Below, piece after piece: positions 1 through 9,047 of a stretch of 64,000 bases of DNA. How positions within the stretch are numbered: the stretch's first letter is position 1; each line of letters opens with the position of its first letter. Position numbers and translations under genes: made by a program. Below the pieces are notes generated by a model. It was given only the letters and a program-made list of their open reading frames with translations, was not told the DNA's origin and made no database searches. Source of the stretch: Bacillus sp. FJAT-28004 (GTDB lineage: Bacteria; Bacillota; Bacilli; Paenibacillales; Paenibacillaceae); assembly GCF_001280845.1 (NCBI RefSeq), contig NZ_LGHP01000001.1, positions 5,002,665-5,066,664 of the forward strand, given 5' to 3'.

Positions 1-2
1 TA

Positions 3-1049
3 GGTTGGAATGAGTATTTTTCTAATCATTTTGCCACTTACGCCGAACAAGGCTACAGTGTCGGACGAATCACACTGGAGCATAAAGGTATGTACCGTTT
101 ATTGAGTGAGCATGGAGAGCTCATAGGCGAGGTAACAGGTAAGTTGCGTTTTGAAGCAGCAGGTCGAGAAGATTTTCCAGCAGTCGGTGACTGGGTGGTC
201 ATAAAACCGCGTTGGGAGGAACAAAAAGCCTCGATTCATGCGCTACTTCCACGCAAGAGCAAGTTTTCTCGTAAAGTGGCTGGAGCTACGGTAGAAGAGC
301 AGATTGTGGCCGCTAATGTTGATACTGTTTTTTTAGTGAATGCCTTAAATAATGACTTTAATATACGCAGGATGGAACGGTACTTGATCCTTGCATGGGA
401 AAGCGGTGCTGCGCCGGTAATCGTGCTGAGCAAAGCAGATTTATGCGAAGATTTGGATGCCCGCATCGCAGAGGTAGAGTCAATTGCGATCGCTGTCCCT
501 ATTCATGTAGTCAGTGCCTCGCAGGGAGAAGGGCTGGATCAGCTCGCACCTTATTTGGGTGTTGGCAACACGATAGCGCTGATAGGTTCTTCAGGAGTAG
601 GTAAATCTACACTGATTAATAAATTGAGCGGTGTAGATATGCAACGAGTCAATGACGTTCGTGGCGGGGATGATCGCGGCCGTCATACGACGACGCATCG
701 CGAGCTTGTTCAATTACCGAGTGGAGCTCTAATGATCGATACACCTGGTATGAGGGAGTTGCAACTGTGGGAGGCCGATGAGGGGTTCCGTGGTGCATTT
801 GACGATGTGGATTCAATCGTTGGCACTTGCCGATTCAATGACTGCAAGCATGAGCAAGAGCCCGGTTGTGCTGTTCGAAAGGCAATAGCAGATGGATCAT
901 TGGAACAAGCCCGTTTTGAAAGCTATCTTAAACTCCAACGTGAGCTGGCGCATCTGGCACGAAAGGAAGATGCGAAACTGGCAGCCGCTGAAAAAGCGAA
1001 GTGGAAGAAGATTAGCACAGATATGAAACAACGAAAATCGAAGAGATAA
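3..1049 (+). CDS. rsgA: RsgA, small-subunit ribosome biogenesis GTPase (5' partial)
   Basis: Circularly permuted GTPase that assists late maturation of the 30S subunit in the cytoplasm. The reading frame is open from base 3, and the codons before the ATG at 90 encode typical RsgA N-terminal sequence (GWNEYFSNHF), so the gene starts outside the window and the ATG at 90 is internal. Counting from that ATG, an OB-fold-like region comes first, then G4 LSKAD (113-117), the P-loop GSSGVGKST (166-174), DTPG of G3, and a C-terminal zinc knuckle with Cys and His residues (CRFNDCKHEQEPGC). The G4-G1-G3 order is diagnostic of the family. A hairpin terminator follows directly. Identification is secure. 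Confidence 0.95.
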   Translation, partial: GWNEYFSNHFATYAEQGYSVGRITLEHKGMYRLLSEHGELIGEVTGKLRFEAAGREDFPAVGDWVVIKPRWEEQKASIHALLPRKSKFSRKVAGATVEEQIVAANVDTVFLVNALNNDFNIRRMERYLILAWESGAAPVIVLSKADLCEDLDARIAEVESIAIAVPIHVVSASQGEGLDQLAPYLGVGNTIALIGSSGVGKSTLINKLSGVDMQRVNDVRGGDDRGRHTTTHRELVQLPSGALMIDTPGMRELQLWEADEGFRGAFDDVDSIVGTCRFNDCKHEQEPGCAVRKAIADGSLEQARFESYLKLQRELAHLARKEDAKLAAAEKAKWKKISTDMKQRKSKR

Positions 1050-1059
1050 GCAATGCGAC

Positions 1060-1088
1060 AGAGCCTTTGAGAGATCAGGGCTCTTTTT
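1060..1088 (+). terminator. Intrinsic terminator of rsgA
   Basis: The inverted repeat AGAGCC / GGCTCT with a 13-nt loop is followed by a run of five T, ten bases after the rsgA stop. Confidence 0.75.
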
Positions 1089-1222
1089 GTATGCGCTAAA
1101 GGAAAGGTGCTATCTTTAGGGTTCAAGTTGAGATGTAGTGGATTGATTTGAAGTATCCGACTGAGTTTAAGAAGAAGTAAAGAAGTTGATTGTTCCCTTA
1201 CATAGTGTCATAATTTAGGTTA

Positions 1223-1252
1223 TTGACATACAGGACAAATGTTCGGTATATT
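1223..1252 (+). promoter_or_regulatory. Sigma-A promoter of the MFS exporter, with embedded operator
   Basis: A -35 TTGACA (1223-1228) and a -10 TATATT (1247-1252) are separated by 18 bp. The spacer holds the imperfect palindrome GGACAAATGTTCGG (1233-1246), placed where a bound repressor would block RNA polymerase. Confidence 0.65.
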
Positions 1253-1264
1253 TTTCTAAGACTG

Positions 1265-1278
1265 CGGACAATTGTCCG
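1265..1278. promoter_or_regulatory. Perfect 14-bp palindromic operator
   Basis: CGGACAATTGTCCG is a perfect palindrome just downstream of the expected start of transcription and repeats the core of the site at 1233-1246 (GGACAAATGTTC). Two copies bracketing the -10 are typical of TetR- or MarR-family control of drug exporters. No such regulator gene lies beside it in the window. Confidence 0.65.
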
Positions 1279-1311
1279 TAAGAGTGGATATTTATTTGAG
1301 GAGGAGTATTT

Positions 1312-2781
1312 TTGAACGGCCCTACTATGGAAGTTAATTCGAACCTAGATTTGAGCAAGATCAAGAAAGGACCGATCGTTGCCGCACTGATTATTGGCGC
1401 ATTTGTATCGATCCTGAATGAAACCTTGCTGAACATTGCTTTCCCGGAGCTCATGAGATATTTCAGCATCACGGAAACGACTGTTCAATGGCTGGCTACA
1501 GCTTATATGCTCGTAGTCGGTATTCTTGTCCCTATAACAGCACTTTTGCAACAGTGGTTTAGCACACGTCAAATGTTTCTCGGGGCGATGATCTTATTCC
1601 TCGCGGGCACAGTGATATGTGCGACAGCGCCAATATTCGAACTCCTGCTTGTCGGACGTGTTGTTCAAGCCTTGGGAACAGGGCTAATGATCCCCGTATT
1701 AATGAATACGATCTTAATCATTTTCCCTCCAGAGAAGAGGGGGGGAGCGATGGGATTGATCGGTCTGGTCATGATGTCCGCTCCGGCTATTGGGCCTACT
1801 TTGTCTGGTTTGATCGTTGACTCGCTTAACTGGAGATGGCTGTTCCTTCTAGTCATTCCTTTAGCGGTAATCTCCATCGTCTACGCTGCGATTTATTTGA
1901 AAAATGTAAGTGAATTGACTAAACCAAAGGTCGACATTATTTCCATCCTACTTTCCTCCATCGGTTTTGGAGGCATCGTTTATGGCTTTAGCAGTGCGGG
2001 GGAAGGCTCATGGTCAGATCCTAAAGTTGTCTGGTGCCTTATTGTAGGCGGAATCTGCTTGATCGCTTTTGTATGGCGTCAGCTTTCGGTGAAGGAACCG
2101 ATGTTGGATCTGCGCGTCTTCCGTTATCCGATGTTTTCGCTCGTTACGGTGCTGATGCTCGTGCTCATGATGGCTATGTTCTCCACGATGATCATGCTCC
2201 CGCTGTTTTTGCAAAATGTAATGATGCTTACTGCTCTGAGCGCCGGTCTTGTCATGATGCCAGGCAGTATCTTGAATGGTATTATGGCACCGGTCTCCGG
2301 TGTGTTGTTTGACAAATTCGGTCCAAGAGTGTTAGTCATACCCGGTCTGATCTTGATGAGTGTGTCCATCTGGCTGTTCTCAGGGATAGATGCAGGATGG
2401 ACGAGCGGATATGTTGTGTTCCTGCATATCTTGATGATGATCGGTATCTCCTTAGTGATGATGCCAGCGCAGACGACAGGGCTTAATCAGCTGCCGCGCA
2501 GGCTTTATGCGCATGGTACAGCGGTAATGAGCACGCTGCAGCAAGTGGCAGGTGCGATTGGTGTAGCTTTGTTCGTCAGCATTATGTCGTCAGGCATGAG
2601 GGATTATATGTCTACATCCCCGGACCCGACCAATCCCGCTGAAGGAGTACCTGCAATGGTAGCTGGGCTCCACAGCGCGTTTATAGTGGGAGGAATTCTC
2701 TCTGTCCTCGCTGTGCTCATCGGTCTCTTCATTCGTAAAACGAAGGCACCTCAAGAGGATGAGCAGAAGCAGGCGGCCTAA
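1312..2781 (+). CDS. MFS multidrug exporter, DHA2 (EmrB/QacA) family
   Basis: Predicted proton-coupled drug exporter of 489 residues in the cytoplasmic membrane, the usual size for the 14-TM DHA2 family. Hydrophobic segments run through the whole protein. The motif-C-like stretch MMSAPAIGPTLSG in TM5 marks an antiporter. The TTG at 1312 is chosen as start because GAGGAGGAG (1298-1306) sits five bases before it. The ATG at 1327 would be too far from that site. The gene is monocistronic, with two operator palindromes at its promoter and a strong terminator after it. The substrate cannot be told from sequence. Confidence 0.88.
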   Translation: MNGPTMEVNSNLDLSKIKKGPIVAALIIGAFVSILNETLLNIAFPELMRYFSITETTVQWLATAYMLVVGILVPITALLQQWFSTRQMFLGAMILFLAGTVICATAPIFELLLVGRVVQALGTGLMIPVLMNTILIIFPPEKRGGAMGLIGLVMMSAPAIGPTLSGLIVDSLNWRWLFLLVIPLAVISIVYAAIYLKNVSELTKPKVDIISILLSSIGFGGIVYGFSSAGEGSWSDPKVVWCLIVGGICLIAFVWRQLSVKEPMLDLRVFRYPMFSLVTVLMLVLMMAMFSTMIMLPLFLQNVMMLTALSAGLVMMPGSILNGIMAPVSGVLFDKFGPRVLVIPGLILMSVSIWLFSGIDAGWTSGYVVFLHILMMIGISLVMMPAQTTGLNQLPRRLYAHGTAVMSTLQQVAGAIGVALFVSIMSSGMRDYMSTSPDPTNPAEGVPAMVAGLHSAFIVGGILSVLAVLIGLFIRKTKAPQEDEQKQAA

Positions 2782-2808
2782 TCAGATTTGTTTATATAAC
2801 CTAGTATT

Positions 2809-2853
2809 AGAGGCATCTTGTAAGTTCAATGAACTTACAAGATGCCTCTTTTT
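2809..2853. terminator. Bidirectional terminator between convergent genes
   Basis: A 20-bp perfect stem (2809-2828 with 2830-2849) ends in TTTTT on the + strand and lies between the MFS gene and the convergent EamA gene. Confidence 0.85.
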
Positions 2854-2867
2854 AGCTTTTAATCATA

Positions 2868-3782
2868 CTACTCCCTCAATCTTCGCCTTACGATCAACTG
2901 CCTCAAGGCGCCAGCATTAACAAGGACGGTTCCAGCAATAATCGTAATTATACCGAAAAGCGTGATCCAAGAGACGGTCTCATCATAAAAGAGTACGCCA
3001 ACCCCGACAGCAATCGGAGGAGAAATATAGAGCCATGTGGAAGGGAAGACCGGATTGGTCTTCGCTACAAGCCAGTAAAACAAGGTGTGTCCGACCATGG
3101 AACCGATCACGATCAAGTAGAGCAGGGAACCAATTGTCTGAAATGACTGAAAGGATTCGAGGTGCACCTCTTCGGTGAACAAAGATAAAATGAACATCAT
3201 CGCTCCGCCATACATCATTTGTGCTGCATTCATTGCGATCGGTGAAACTTCAGACATGCTGTTGATTACTTTTTTAGAATAGAGAGCTCCTGTTGCATAG
3301 CAGCATTCTCCAATCAGAATGGCCGCACAACCAATAAGCCACAACGGAGATACATCCATTGATAGATTGGGCAGAACTAATAGCAGCACACCGACGAGGC
3401 CGATAATGCAACCGTATAGCGAGTGCATGGGAGCTTTTTGACGAAGTAAAGTGGTTTGCATCAATAAAATCATGATCGGACCCGTAGCTGACAGCACAGC
3501 AGCGAGTCCTGAAGATACATATTGCTCAGCCCAGTACAGAGTAGAGAAGGTTCCAAACGTCAATGTTGCCCCAGTTAATATCATTTCTTTGCGTAATAGC
3601 AGGGAAAAGCTTACCTTGCGTTTCCATGCCATCCAAAGGAACAAAATAGCACCAGCTAAAAAAAATCGCAGCCCTGCCGACAAGAAGGGGGGCGCACCGG
3701 CATCTACTCCGATTTTAATTGCCAAAAAGGTTGTACCAAATATAAGACATACTAGTGCATAAGCCAAAAATATCATGTTCAT
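2868..3782 (-). CDS. EamA/DMT-family transporter
   Basis: Inner-membrane protein of 304 residues with about ten hydrophobic segments arranged as two EamA repeats, as in RhaT/YdcZ-like metabolite exporters. Typical motifs include FLSAGLRFFLAG in the first half and PVFPSTWLYISPPIAVGVG in the second. The start at 3782 is preceded on the minus strand by AAAGGGGAA. It is divergent from a MocR-type regulator 145 bp away, a common pairing in which the regulator controls the exporter. The substrate is unknown, probably an amino acid or another PLP-related metabolite given the neighbour. Confidence 0.85.
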   Translation of the reverse strand: MNMIFLAYALVCLIFGTTFLAIKIGVDAGAPPFLSAGLRFFLAGAILFLWMAWKRKVSFSLLLRKEMILTGATLTFGTFSTLYWAEQYVSSGLAAVLSATGPIMILLMQTTLLRQKAPMHSLYGCIIGLVGVLLLVLPNLSMDVSPLWLIGCAAILIGECCYATGALYSKKVINSMSEVSPIAMNAAQMMYGGAMMFILSLFTEEVHLESFQSFQTIGSLLYLIVIGSMVGHTLFYWLVAKTNPVFPSTWLYISPPIAVGVGVLFYDETVSWITLFGIITIIAGTVLVNAGALRQLIVRRRLRE

Positions 3783-3839
3783 TTCCCCTTTAGTTGATTG
3801 TGCGTGAATGTATTTCGTTAATCATATAGGGAGTAAGGT

Positions 3840-3867
3840 AGAACAGATTGTAAGCCACAGAACAGAT
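3840..3867. promoter_or_regulatory. Direct repeats, candidate MocR binding site
   Basis: AGAACAGAT occurs at 3840-3848 and again at 3859-3867, a 19-bp start-to-start spacing on one face of the helix. MocR-type regulators commonly bind spaced direct repeats between their own gene and a divergent target, as here. Confidence 0.5.
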
Positions 3868-3927
3868 GGCAACTGATATCGTGTACAATAATGAAAATAG
3901 GTTGTTTCGGAGAGGTGTTGTGGACAT

Positions 3928-5340
3928 ATGAAAAAAACGATAGGAGTTGAGCCAATCCATCCGTTGTTCCGTCAAGTGTATGACTATGTCTTGAATCGAA
4001 TAGAGCGCGGGGAATGGAGAGCCCATGATAAATTGCCGTCGATACGGTTGCTTGCTGAAGAAATCAAAGTGCATCGGCTGACGGTATTTAAGGCATATAG
4101 GCAGCTGTCTGATGACGGAAAAGTGTATGTAAAAGACAAATCTGGATATTACGTATCAGAGGGCAACGTATTTTCTAGAGAGGTTGAAGAAAGTGCTGTC
4201 GTTTCCTCTTATGTGGTTATCAACTCGTTGTCCGATATTCATCGCATCCCAGCAAGATACCAGTTCTCGCAGGCGCTGATTGACCCTAATCTGCTTCCGA
4301 ATTTGTATTTGTCGGATTATGTGAAGAAAGTGTTTGACCTATACCCTAAAGTTATGGGGACGTATTCCAATATTCAGGGTGATGATGAGCTGCGCGAGTC
4401 GCTGAGTCAACATTTCAGAGAGCATCATCGATTGCAGCTATCAATGGAGGAATTGCTGATTACATCAGGTGCTCAGCAGGCCATTAATTTGATCGCCCAA
4501 GTTATGCTCGGACCGATGGATGCGGTGTTGATTGAGCGACCGACATATGGCGTAGCGATGGATATTTTTCGCAGGCAAGGAGCGCGGCTTATCTCTGTTA
4601 CGATCACACCGGAAGGATATGACTTGGAAGAAGTGGAAACTCTGATGCGTACGCATAAGCCTCGTATGTTCTATATGAATCCGACCCACCAAAATCCGAC
4701 CGGATATACAGTCCCAACATGGCAGCGCAAATTGCTGGTGGAATTGGCGGAGAGATACCACTGTCTATTAGTGGAGGATGATCCGTTCCGGGATATGTAT
4801 TTTGATGAGCCGCCGCCGCTGCCGTTATTCGCATATGACACGGAGGGCTGGGTGATCTATATTAGCAGCTTCAGCAAATATATTGCTCCTGGTCTGCGGA
4901 TTTGTGCTGTAGCCTGCCGCTATCCCTTCATGGAGCAGTTAATTAAAGCCAAGTCGCTCGCGGATAACGGGACTCCGCAGCTCAATCAGAAAATATTTTT
5001 GCATTATTACGCCTCACCGAGGCTGCAACAGCATGTCGAGAAGCTGCGTATTGCACTTCAAGTTCATAAAGAGATTATGGAAGAGGAACTGGCGATAGCA
5101 GGCTGGGAATGGACGACTCCACAGGGTGGGCTCAATTTGTGGGTTAAGTTGCCGAGAGACATGTTAGGACAAGCACTCCTACAAAAAAGCAGAGAGCAAT
5201 CGATCACCTTTGTTCCCGGAGAAATTTGTGATCCACTGGGAGAGCTAAAGTCATGGATCCGCCTCAGTTACTCCTTTGCGAGTGAGGCATTATTGCGTGA
5301 AGGGATGCAGCGCTTGACGGCATTGTCGCGGACATTGTGA
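3928..5340 (+). CDS. MocR-type PLP-dependent transcriptional regulator
   Basis: A 470-residue fusion of a GntR winged helix and a fold-type-I aminotransferase domain, the standard MocR architecture. The winged helix is at residues 10-77 (LAEEIKVHRLTVFKAYRQL). The aminotransferase-like domain runs from about 110 to the end, with NPTHQNPTG at 251-259, Asp285 in EDDPFRDM, and the expected Schiff-base lysine Lys317 in SSFSKYIAPGLR. The PLP pocket therefore looks intact. It probably controls the divergent EamA exporter and itself in response to an amino-acid or vitamin-B6 signal. Confidence 0.88.
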   Translation: MKKTIGVEPIHPLFRQVYDYVLNRIERGEWRAHDKLPSIRLLAEEIKVHRLTVFKAYRQLSDDGKVYVKDKSGYYVSEGNVFSREVEESAVVSSYVVINSLSDIHRIPARYQFSQALIDPNLLPNLYLSDYVKKVFDLYPKVMGTYSNIQGDDELRESLSQHFREHHRLQLSMEELLITSGAQQAINLIAQVMLGPMDAVLIERPTYGVAMDIFRRQGARLISVTITPEGYDLEEVETLMRTHKPRMFYMNPTHQNPTGYTVPTWQRKLLVELAERYHCLLVEDDPFRDMYFDEPPPLPLFAYDTEGWVIYISSFSKYIAPGLRICAVACRYPFMEQLIKAKSLADNGTPQLNQKIFLHYYASPRLQQHVEKLRIALQVHKEIMEEELAIAGWEWTTPQGGLNLWVKLPRDMLGQALLQKSREQSITFVPGEICDPLGELKSWIRLSYSFASEALLREGMQRLTALSRTL

Positions 5341-5430
5341 TTGGAATGAATATATTTAATTGCTTGAAGATGTTTTTTTGTAACATTCGCGTAACACCCC
5401 TGATGTAGTCTAATCGTGGGGGTGCGATAC

Positions 5431-7743
5431 ATGAAAAAAATGATATCAATCGTAGTGCTTGCTGCCATTGCAACAAGCGTTCTTGCGGGATGCAAGGAAG
5501 ACAATAATATTCCAAGCGGAAAGGCCAATTCACAAATCGAAAATGTGGATTTTAGCTTTCATGTGGATCCAGAGACATTAGCGCTTGAGGTGGAGTCCAA
5601 TGGGATTACTGAAAAAGCATCGGAACCACTGGAAAAAATGAAAGTTTCAAATGTGAAAGACAGCGGAGATCAGATTAGCTGGACCTATCCAGAAAAGGAA
5701 ATGGGCGTAGAAATTGAAAAAAAAGCGAAGTATGTAGATGTAACCATCAAATCCAGTAAAGCGGAAGAGAATAGGTTTGCATGGCCAATCGTAAAAGGGG
5801 ATGGATATATGCTTCCATTAAACCAAGGAAAGTATATTCCAAGCAATGATCGGACGTGGAAAGATTATTTGAGTGAACAAGAAATGAAGGTGATCGAGTC
5901 CTTCTCGATGCAGTTTTTTGCAGTGGATAAAAGCGACTATTCGTTAGTGTATATCATTAAAAATCCTTATAATAATGAAATCATTTTTAATACTGAAAAA
6001 GATATCGCGTTTGCTTTTCATCATGAGTTTCCATCGATTAATGCACAGAAGGAATATGGTTTTAGAATCTATGTAACGAAAAAAAATCCAGTAGATGTAG
6101 CAAAGACCTATAAAGATTATTTGATTGAACAGGGTGAATTCAAAAGCTTGACGGATAAGGCTAAAGAAAATAGTCAGATTGAAAAGCTATACGGAGCACC
6201 GCATGCTTATTTTTGGGATAGAACGGTAATTTCAGAGGAAAATATACAATGGGCAAAGCTGAGAAGCAGTCTCCCCGAAAAACTGAGATTATGGATTCAG
6301 GAGTTATTAAAGACTAAAGTTGAAGATGGATCAGAGCTTTCATCGGCCTTTGATGATTTAAATCGTCTAGACTATGTAGACAAATACACTATAAATAGAA
6401 TAGTAAAAAGTTTAAGTGCCGTCATGCAGCTAAAAGAATTTTATCATTCGAAAATATTTACTGAAACAGATAAAGAAACTCAGAGGTTATTAAACATCGG
6501 AATAGAAAATTTGAATCCAGTTGAATTAATTGATCTAAATAAGCGCTTATTAAAAAGCGTACTTGGCATTGTGGTTGATCCAATAGAGAAGTGGGCAGAT
6601 GCAAATACGGTAGATGTGATAAAGGATATGAAGCAGTCAGGGTTAGAACATATGTGGATTGGTTTGGATGACTGGCAGGAAGGATTTATTAAACCAGAGT
6701 TAGTAAAAGAAGCGGAAGATCTCGGATATTTAATTGGTACCTATGATTCGTATCATTCCATCCATGAACCAGGTAAGGAGAAGTGGATAACGGCAAAGTT
6801 TAAAGACACTTCCCTTTATGAGCACGCAACTGTAACCGATAAAGCTGGGAACAAGATTGAAGGGTTCCAAGGTGAAGGTAGAAAGCTCAATCCAACGCTT
6901 GCAATGCCTAGCGTAAAAGAAAGAGTAACATCGATTTTTAATTCGGGTTTAGCATTTAACTCATGGTTTCTAGACACGGATGGCACAGGAGAGATCTATG
7001 ATGACTATTCGCCAGAGCATGTGACTACGGAAGAGGAAGATATCGAAGCTAGAATAAAGAGAATGGCGTATTTGCAAAAAGAATGGGGCATGGTCGTTGG
7101 CACTGAGGGTGGAAATGATTTTGCGAACCAAGTGGTTGCCTTTGCGCATGGAATAGAGACGCCATCCTTTTCTTGGATGGATGAGGATATGAGCAAAAAT
7201 AAAGACAGCGAGTATTATGTAGGAAGATACTATTCGAGTAACGGCGGAGTTCCTGAACTATTTTCTAAGCAAATACCTTTAAAGGATAAGTACAAGAAGT
7301 TATTTTTGGATTCTAGCTACACGATCCCATTGTATAAGCTGGTTTACAACAATGCAGTGATCACGACTTATTGGTGGGGCTGGGGAACTTTAAAAATAGA
7401 AGATGAAATTTCAAATCGAATGCTGTATGAGATTTTATACAATGTCCCTCCTTTATATCATTTGGATAAACACGAGTGGAAAAAACATAAGGAAACCATT
7501 GTGAATCATTCTAAGGTATGGTCAAGCTTTAGCAAAAAAGCGATAAAGGAAGAAATGACAGATTATAAAATTTTATCAGATGATAGACTAGTTCAAATGA
7601 CTGAATATGGTGAAGCATTAAGCGTAATAGCAAATTTCTCGGATACTCCATTTAACTTCCAAGGCGAGACGATACCAGGGAAATCGGTTTTAATTATTGA
7701 TGGAAATAGTAAAACGATTTATACGCCGAAAGAGTCCATCTGA
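5431..7743 (+). CDS. Lipoprotein with putative GH101/GH129-like glycosidase domain
   Basis: A 770-residue exported lipoprotein. The ATG at 5431 is chosen because GGGGGTG lies seven bases upstream. A longer GTG reading exists at 5416 but would consume that site. The signal peptide ends in lipobox SVLAGC (Cys21). After an N-terminal beta-rich region comes a likely TIM barrel with aromatic and acidic clusters: MWIGLDDW, SWFLDTDGTGE (Asp515, Asp517) and VVGTEGG (Glu559). This pattern resembles retaining alpha-glycosidases of the GH101/GH129 type, and lipoproteins of this kind are also annotated DUF5696. Family and substrate are inferred. The gene is more AT-rich than its neighbours and stands alone before a terminator. 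Confidence 0.5.
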   Translation: MKKMISIVVLAAIATSVLAGCKEDNNIPSGKANSQIENVDFSFHVDPETLALEVESNGITEKASEPLEKMKVSNVKDSGDQISWTYPEKEMGVEIEKKAKYVDVTIKSSKAEENRFAWPIVKGDGYMLPLNQGKYIPSNDRTWKDYLSEQEMKVIESFSMQFFAVDKSDYSLVYIIKNPYNNEIIFNTEKDIAFAFHHEFPSINAQKEYGFRIYVTKKNPVDVAKTYKDYLIEQGEFKSLTDKAKENSQIEKLYGAPHAYFWDRTVISEENIQWAKLRSSLPEKLRLWIQELLKTKVEDGSELSSAFDDLNRLDYVDKYTINRIVKSLSAVMQLKEFYHSKIFTETDKETQRLLNIGIENLNPVELIDLNKRLLKSVLGIVVDPIEKWADANTVDVIKDMKQSGLEHMWIGLDDWQEGFIKPELVKEAEDLGYLIGTYDSYHSIHEPGKEKWITAKFKDTSLYEHATVTDKAGNKIEGFQGEGRKLNPTLAMPSVKERVTSIFNSGLAFNSWFLDTDGTGEIYDDYSPEHVTTEEEDIEARIKRMAYLQKEWGMVVGTEGGNDFANQVVAFAHGIETPSFSWMDEDMSKNKDSEYYVGRYYSSNGGVPELFSKQIPLKDKYKKLFLDSSYTIPLYKLVYNNAVITTYWWGWGTLKIEDEISNRMLYEILYNVPPLYHLDKHEWKKHKETIVNHSKVWSSFSKKAIKEEMTDYKILSDDRLVQMTEYGEALSVIANFSDTPFNFQGETIPGKSVLIIDGNSKTIYTPKESI

Positions 7744-7747
7744 TTCA

Positions 7748-7794
7748 AAAGGCATCATTTGCTCATTTTTTTGAGTGAACGATGCCTTTTTTTT
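7748..7794 (+). terminator. Intrinsic terminator
   Basis: An imperfect stem AAAGGCATC.../...GATGCCTTT encloses a T-rich loop and is followed by a run of eight T. Confidence 0.75.
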
Positions 7795-7834
7795 ATATGC
7801 TCTACCCCAGAAATACAAGCTTCTTAAAAAACAC

Positions 7835-7863
7835 TTTACAACGAGCCTAGGTTAGCATATATT
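7835..7863 (+). promoter_or_regulatory. Sigma-A promoter of the multicopper oxidase operon
   Basis: TTTACA (7835-7840) and TATATT (7858-7863) are separated by exactly 17 bp. The spacer contains CCTAGGTTAGC (7846-7856), which resembles half of a DtxR/IdeR-type metal box. Confidence 0.6.
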
Positions 7864-7880
7864 TTACTCATACCAAAAAA

Positions 7881-7896
7881 GTTTCCTTAGGCAAAC
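7881..7896. promoter_or_regulatory. MntR/DtxR-like metalloregulator box
   Basis: GTTTCCTTAGGCAAAC is close to an inverted repeat (reverse complement GTTTGCCTAAGGAAAC) and resembles the TTTGCC-TWA-GGAAAC boxes bound by MntR-type regulators. It lies just downstream of the predicted transcription start. A CTTAGG...CCTAAG repeat continues to 7910. Confidence 0.45.
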
Positions 7897-7986
7897 TCTT
7901 TGTCCCTAAGTGAAATAAATTTTTTTTATTAATAATCTTGCATTAGGGCAAAAATAATCCCTTTTATTAACATGGAGGTGAATGGA

Positions 7987-9030
7987 ATGGTACTTGACCC
8001 AAATCGACAATTCTCAAGGCGAAATATTCTAAAAGTTGGAGCAGCTGGCGTTCTAGGTGTCCTCGGAAGTAGTTTTTTAAATACAAGTGCATTATTCGGC
8101 AAGTCTGCTCATGCGATGGGAAAAGAAGAAATGCATCATACGCTCAAGGATCAGATGAAACAAGGGATGGCGCATGGTTATGACCCGGGCACAGATTCAA
8201 CACCGGGGCTGGAAGCGGCGGTTAAAGCATTAACGACTTTCGATTATGGGGTTGTTAGTACTTCACCAGATGGCAAGACGATTAGAGAATACAATATTCA
8301 GGCATGGGATGCTGAAGTGGAAATAGCGAAAGGGATCAAGTTTCCGGGTTGGACATTCAACGGTACGATTCCAGGACCGACACTTCGTTGTACGGAGGGG
8401 GATATCATACGAATCAAGTTCGGGAACGGCTCTGCGCACCCGCATTCTATTCATATGCACGGAATTCATCCACCCAATATGGATGGATTGGAGCCTGTCC
8501 CGACAGGAAGTGAATTTATTTATGAATTTGAAGCAAAGCCAGCAGGGCTGCAGCCGTATCATTGTCATGTTCCTCCGCTGGTAAGACATATTCACAAAGG
8601 TCTCTATGGTCACTTCATTATTGATCCTAAGAAACCAAGGAAACCGGCAAAAGAGTTAAGTATGGTCATGAATGGATTTGATCTGGATTTAGATGGTGAG
8701 AACGAGGTTTACACGGTCAATGGCTACGCATTTGCTTACCAATCCAGACCGATTAAAGTGAAAACAGGAGAGCTGGTTCGCATTTATTTAAGTAATTTAA
8801 CGGAATTTGATCCGATTAATTCTTTTCACTTGCATGCTAATTTCTTTCACTATTATGCTACTGGCGCTGATCCAGATGCGAGGCCGCAATATACAGATAC
8901 GATTATGCAGTGCCAAGGGGAGAGAGGCATCATCGAAATCACGTTTCCCGCTCCTGGGAAATATATGTTCCACGCACATCAGAGTGAGTTTACGGAACTC
9001 GGCTGGATGGGATTTTTTGAAGTCGGATAA
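7987..9030 (+). CDS. Tat-exported two-domain multicopper oxidase
   Basis: A 347-residue cupredoxin-type oxidase. The ATG at 7987 is preferred because GGAGGTG (7974-7980) precedes it by six bases. An in-frame ATG at 7972 overlaps that site. SRRNILKVG near the N-terminus is a twin-arginine signal, so a folded, copper-loaded enzyme is exported. Four His-x-His copper motifs are visible: HMHG and HCHVPP with HIH in domain 1, and HLHANFFHYY and FHAHQSEFTELGW in domain 2, as in small laccase- or nitrite-reductase-like oxidases. The only Cys ligand pattern is in domain 1. It is co-transcribed with a ZIP transporter and TatA, so metal oxidation coupled to uptake is plausible. Confidence 0.85.
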   Translation: MVLDPNRQFSRRNILKVGAAGVLGVLGSSFLNTSALFGKSAHAMGKEEMHHTLKDQMKQGMAHGYDPGTDSTPGLEAAVKALTTFDYGVVSTSPDGKTIREYNIQAWDAEVEIAKGIKFPGWTFNGTIPGPTLRCTEGDIIRIKFGNGSAHPHSIHMHGIHPPNMDGLEPVPTGSEFIYEFEAKPAGLQPYHCHVPPLVRHIHKGLYGHFIIDPKKPRKPAKELSMVMNGFDLDLDGENEVYTVNGYAFAYQSRPIKVKTGELVRIYLSNLTEFDPINSFHLHANFFHYYATGADPDARPQYTDTIMQCQGERGIIEITFPAPGKYMFHAHQSEFTELGWMGFFEVG

Positions 9031-9047
9031 CCAGAGGGGTGTAGGAT

